Below, piece by piece: positions 7,510 through 10,185 of a stretch of 10,185 nucleotides of DNA. Positions within the stretch are counted from its first letter, which is position 1; each line of letters starts with the position of its first letter. The notes beneath the pieces are model-generated. The model had not been told where the DNA came from. It was given only the letters and a program-made list of their open reading frames with translations, and did not search any database. The position numbers and the translations under genes were made by a program. Source of the stretch: an uncultured Pseudomonadota bacterium (lineage in GTDB: Bacteria; Pseudomonadota; Gammaproteobacteria; Burkholderiales; Usitatibacteraceae); the NCBI GenBank assembly GCA_946885905.1, contig CAMPHL010000045.1:1-10185 (forward strand), in the 5' to 3' direction.

Positions 7510-7538
7510 ATCATACACGACTTGTTCATATAAAACAA
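7510..7538 (-). promoter_or_regulatory. Sigma70-type promoter for rpsT
   Basis: On the minus strand TATGAT (7515-7510) matches five of six bases of the -10 consensus. TTGTTT (7538-7533) is a partial -35 at the ideal 17-base spacing. Transcription would start near 7503 and give a leader of about 40 bases, with the ribosome site close to the ATG. It is the best promoter match noticed in the window and fits a highly expressed ribosomal gene. Confidence 0.65.
7529..7534 (+). promoter_or_regulatory. Candidate -10 element for the murJ operon
   Basis: TATAAA on the plus strand matches five of six bases of the -10 consensus and would start RNA near 7541, about 16 bases before the murJ GTG. No good -35 lies 16-18 bases upstream, and there is no extended -10. 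It falls within the rpsT promoter on the other strand. The call rests on this element and on the need for a promoter in this short gap. Confidence 0.35.
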
Positions 7539-7556
7539 AGGCCTGGACCGCTCCGC

Positions 7557-9092
<1,536 letters not shown>

Positions 9093-9095
9093 CCG

Positions 9096-10025
9096 ATGCG
9101 CATCCTGCGCCATCCCCGGGGCGCCGGGCCGGACACCGCGCTCGCGATCGGAAGCTTCGACGGCGTGCATCGGGGCCACGCGGCGCTCATGGCCCGGCTC
9201 GTGGCCGAAGCGCGGGCGCGGGAGCTCGAGAGCGCGATCCTCACCTTCGAGCCGCTGCCGCGCGAGTTCTTCTCCCCGGCGACTGCGCCGCCGCGGCTCA
9301 CGTCGATGCGCGAGCGGCTCTCCGAGATGCGGCGCCTGGGGGTCGATCGCGCATTCCTGCAGCGCTTCAACGCCGAGTTCGCCGCTATCGAGCCGCGCGA
9401 CTTCGAGCGCCGGCTTCGCGCCGCCTACGGTGCGCGATGGGTGCTGGTGGGGGAGGACTTCCGCTACGGCGCAAGCCGCGCGGGCGACGTGGCGCGGCTG
9501 GTCGAAGCCGGGCGCCGCGAGGGTTACGAAGTACGGCTCCTTCCGGCGATCGTCGAAGGCACGGGACGGATCTCGAGCACGCGTGTGCGCGAAGCGCTGG
9601 CCGAGGGCGACCTCGCCTTGGCCGCACGGCTTCTCGGGCGCCCCTACTCGATCACCGGCCGCGTGGTCCACGGCGCCAAGCGCGGGCGCGTGCTCGGTTT
9701 CCCTACAGCCAACGTGAGCCTGGGGCGCGCGCGGCCGGCCTTGCAGGGGGTGTTTGCGGTAAAATGCTTCGGTGCAGCAACTCGCGGACTCGAGGGAGTG
9801 GCGAGCCTCGGAATCAACCCGGCCGTGAAGGACGGCGGCCCGGCGACTCTCGAAGCATTCCTCTTCGACTTCTCAGGCGACCTCTACGGGAGGCGCCTCG
9901 CCATCGAGTTCCACCGGAAGCTGCGCGACGAGGCCCATTTCGCCTCGCTCGACGAGCTGGCCGCCCAGATCCGGCGCGATTGCGACGCCGCGCGGGCGTT
10001 CTTCCGCGATGCCGCCACCCGGTAG
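9096..10025 (+). CDS. ribF: Bifunctional riboflavin kinase / FAD synthetase
   Basis: RibF phosphorylates riboflavin to FMN and then adenylates FMN to FAD in the cytoplasm. The 309 residues agree with the two-domain bacterial form (E. coli 313). The N-terminal nucleotidyltransferase domain shows GSFDGVHRGH (19-28), VGEDFRYG..RAGD (118-131) and ISSTRVREAL (159-168). The C-terminal flavokinase domain shows GRVVHGAKRGRVLGFPTAN (188-206), GVASLGINPAV (234-244) and TLEAFLFDF (251-259) with the conserved glutamate 253. The ATG follows the murJ stop by only 3 bases and has no obvious ribosome site, so translation is probably coupled to murJ. The ileS start follows 6 bases after its TAG. The murJ-ribF-ileS order is widespread in Proteobacteria. 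Confidence 0.97.
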   Translation: MRILRHPRGAGPDTALAIGSFDGVHRGHAALMARLVAEARARELESAILTFEPLPREFFSPATAPPRLTSMRERLSEMRRLGVDRAFLQRFNAEFAAIEPRDFERRLRAAYGARWVLVGEDFRYGASRAGDVARLVEAGRREGYEVRLLPAIVEGTGRISSTRVREALAEGDLALAARLLGRPYSITGRVVHGAKRGRVLGFPTANVSLGRARPALQGVFAVKCFGAATRGLEGVASLGINPAVKDGGPATLEAFLFDFSGDLYGRRLAIEFHRKLRDEAHFASLDELAAQIRRDCDAARAFFRDAATR

Positions 10026-10031
10026 GACCCG

Positions 10032-10185
10032 ATGCCGAACGATACGAAGATCGACTACAAGCGCACGCTCAACCTGCCCGAGACGCCGTTCCCCATGCGC
10101 GGCGACCTGGCGAAGCGCGAGCCCGTCTGGGTGGAGAAGTGGCGCGCGACGCGCCTCTACGAGCGCATCCGCGCCGCATGCAAGG
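10032..10185 (+). CDS. ileS: Isoleucyl-tRNA synthetase, N-terminal fragment cut by the window edge
   Basis: IleS charges tRNA-Ile with isoleucine. Only 51 codons are present; the gene runs off the right edge. The visible protein begins [16 protein letters not shown] and contains the hallmark [19 protein letters not shown] followed by a [13 protein letters not shown] helix, very close to the E. coli IleS N-terminus. The HIGH and KMSKS motifs lie beyond the window. The ATG is 6 bases after the ribF stop, and AGGA (10024-10027) lies just 4 bases before it, so ribosome re-initiation after ribF is likely. lspA and ispH would be the usual downstream neighbours, but this cannot be seen. Confidence 0.95.
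   Translation, partial: MPNDTKIDYKRTLNLPETPFPMRGDLAKREPVWVEKWRATRLYERIRAACK

Noticed and set aside
7251..7556. Upstream extension of the murJ frame opposite rpsT
   Set aside because: It overlaps rpsT and the shared promoter region, while homology to MurJ begins at the GTG at 7557.

Overview
This is a high-GC window that most resembles a betaproteobacterial chromosome. The clearest reason is the gene content on the right: murJ-ribF-ileS on the plus strand, divergent from rpsT-argD-argF on the minus strand. All six are readily recognised from conserved motifs, and this grouping fits Betaproteobacteria. The TonB-dependent receptor next to a secreted S9 peptidase on the left is of a kind often seen in Xanthomonadaceae, Caulobacteraceae and some free-living Betaproteobacteria. 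The exact taxon is therefore an inference and is not fixed by the sequence.

Left part (1-4968, plus strand): the 3' part of a large outer-membrane TonB-dependent receptor, which lacks its start. It is followed by a strong intrinsic terminator at 2848-2884 and then by a complete, signal-peptide-bearing S9 (prolyl oligopeptidase-type) serine peptidase. The two plausibly work together in scavenging peptides or peptide-like compounds: the receptor imports them across the outer membrane and the peptidase trims them in the periplasm. The substrate cannot be read from the sequence.

Middle (4982-7538): a bidirectional terminator lies between the convergent peptidase and argF genes. On the minus strand run rpsT, argD and argF. 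argD and argF overlap by four bases (GTGA) and encode two steps of arginine biosynthesis. A hairpin lies between rpsT and argD. A good sigma70-like promoter precedes rpsT.

Right part (7529-10185, plus strand): murJ (lipid II flippase), ribF (FMN/FAD synthesis) and the first 51 codons of ileS are packed with gaps of 3 and 6 bases and look like one operon. The only noncoding gap on this side (7463-7556) holds overlapping divergent promoter candidates for rpsT and murJ.

No intergenic stretch exceeds 300 bases. I see no tRNA or rRNA gene, CRISPR array, insertion sequence, phage gene or attachment site. I found no convincing undescribed system: this is a housekeeping locus flanked by one nutrient-uptake module. 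The more useful observations concern gene regulation and the cysteine pattern of the receptor.
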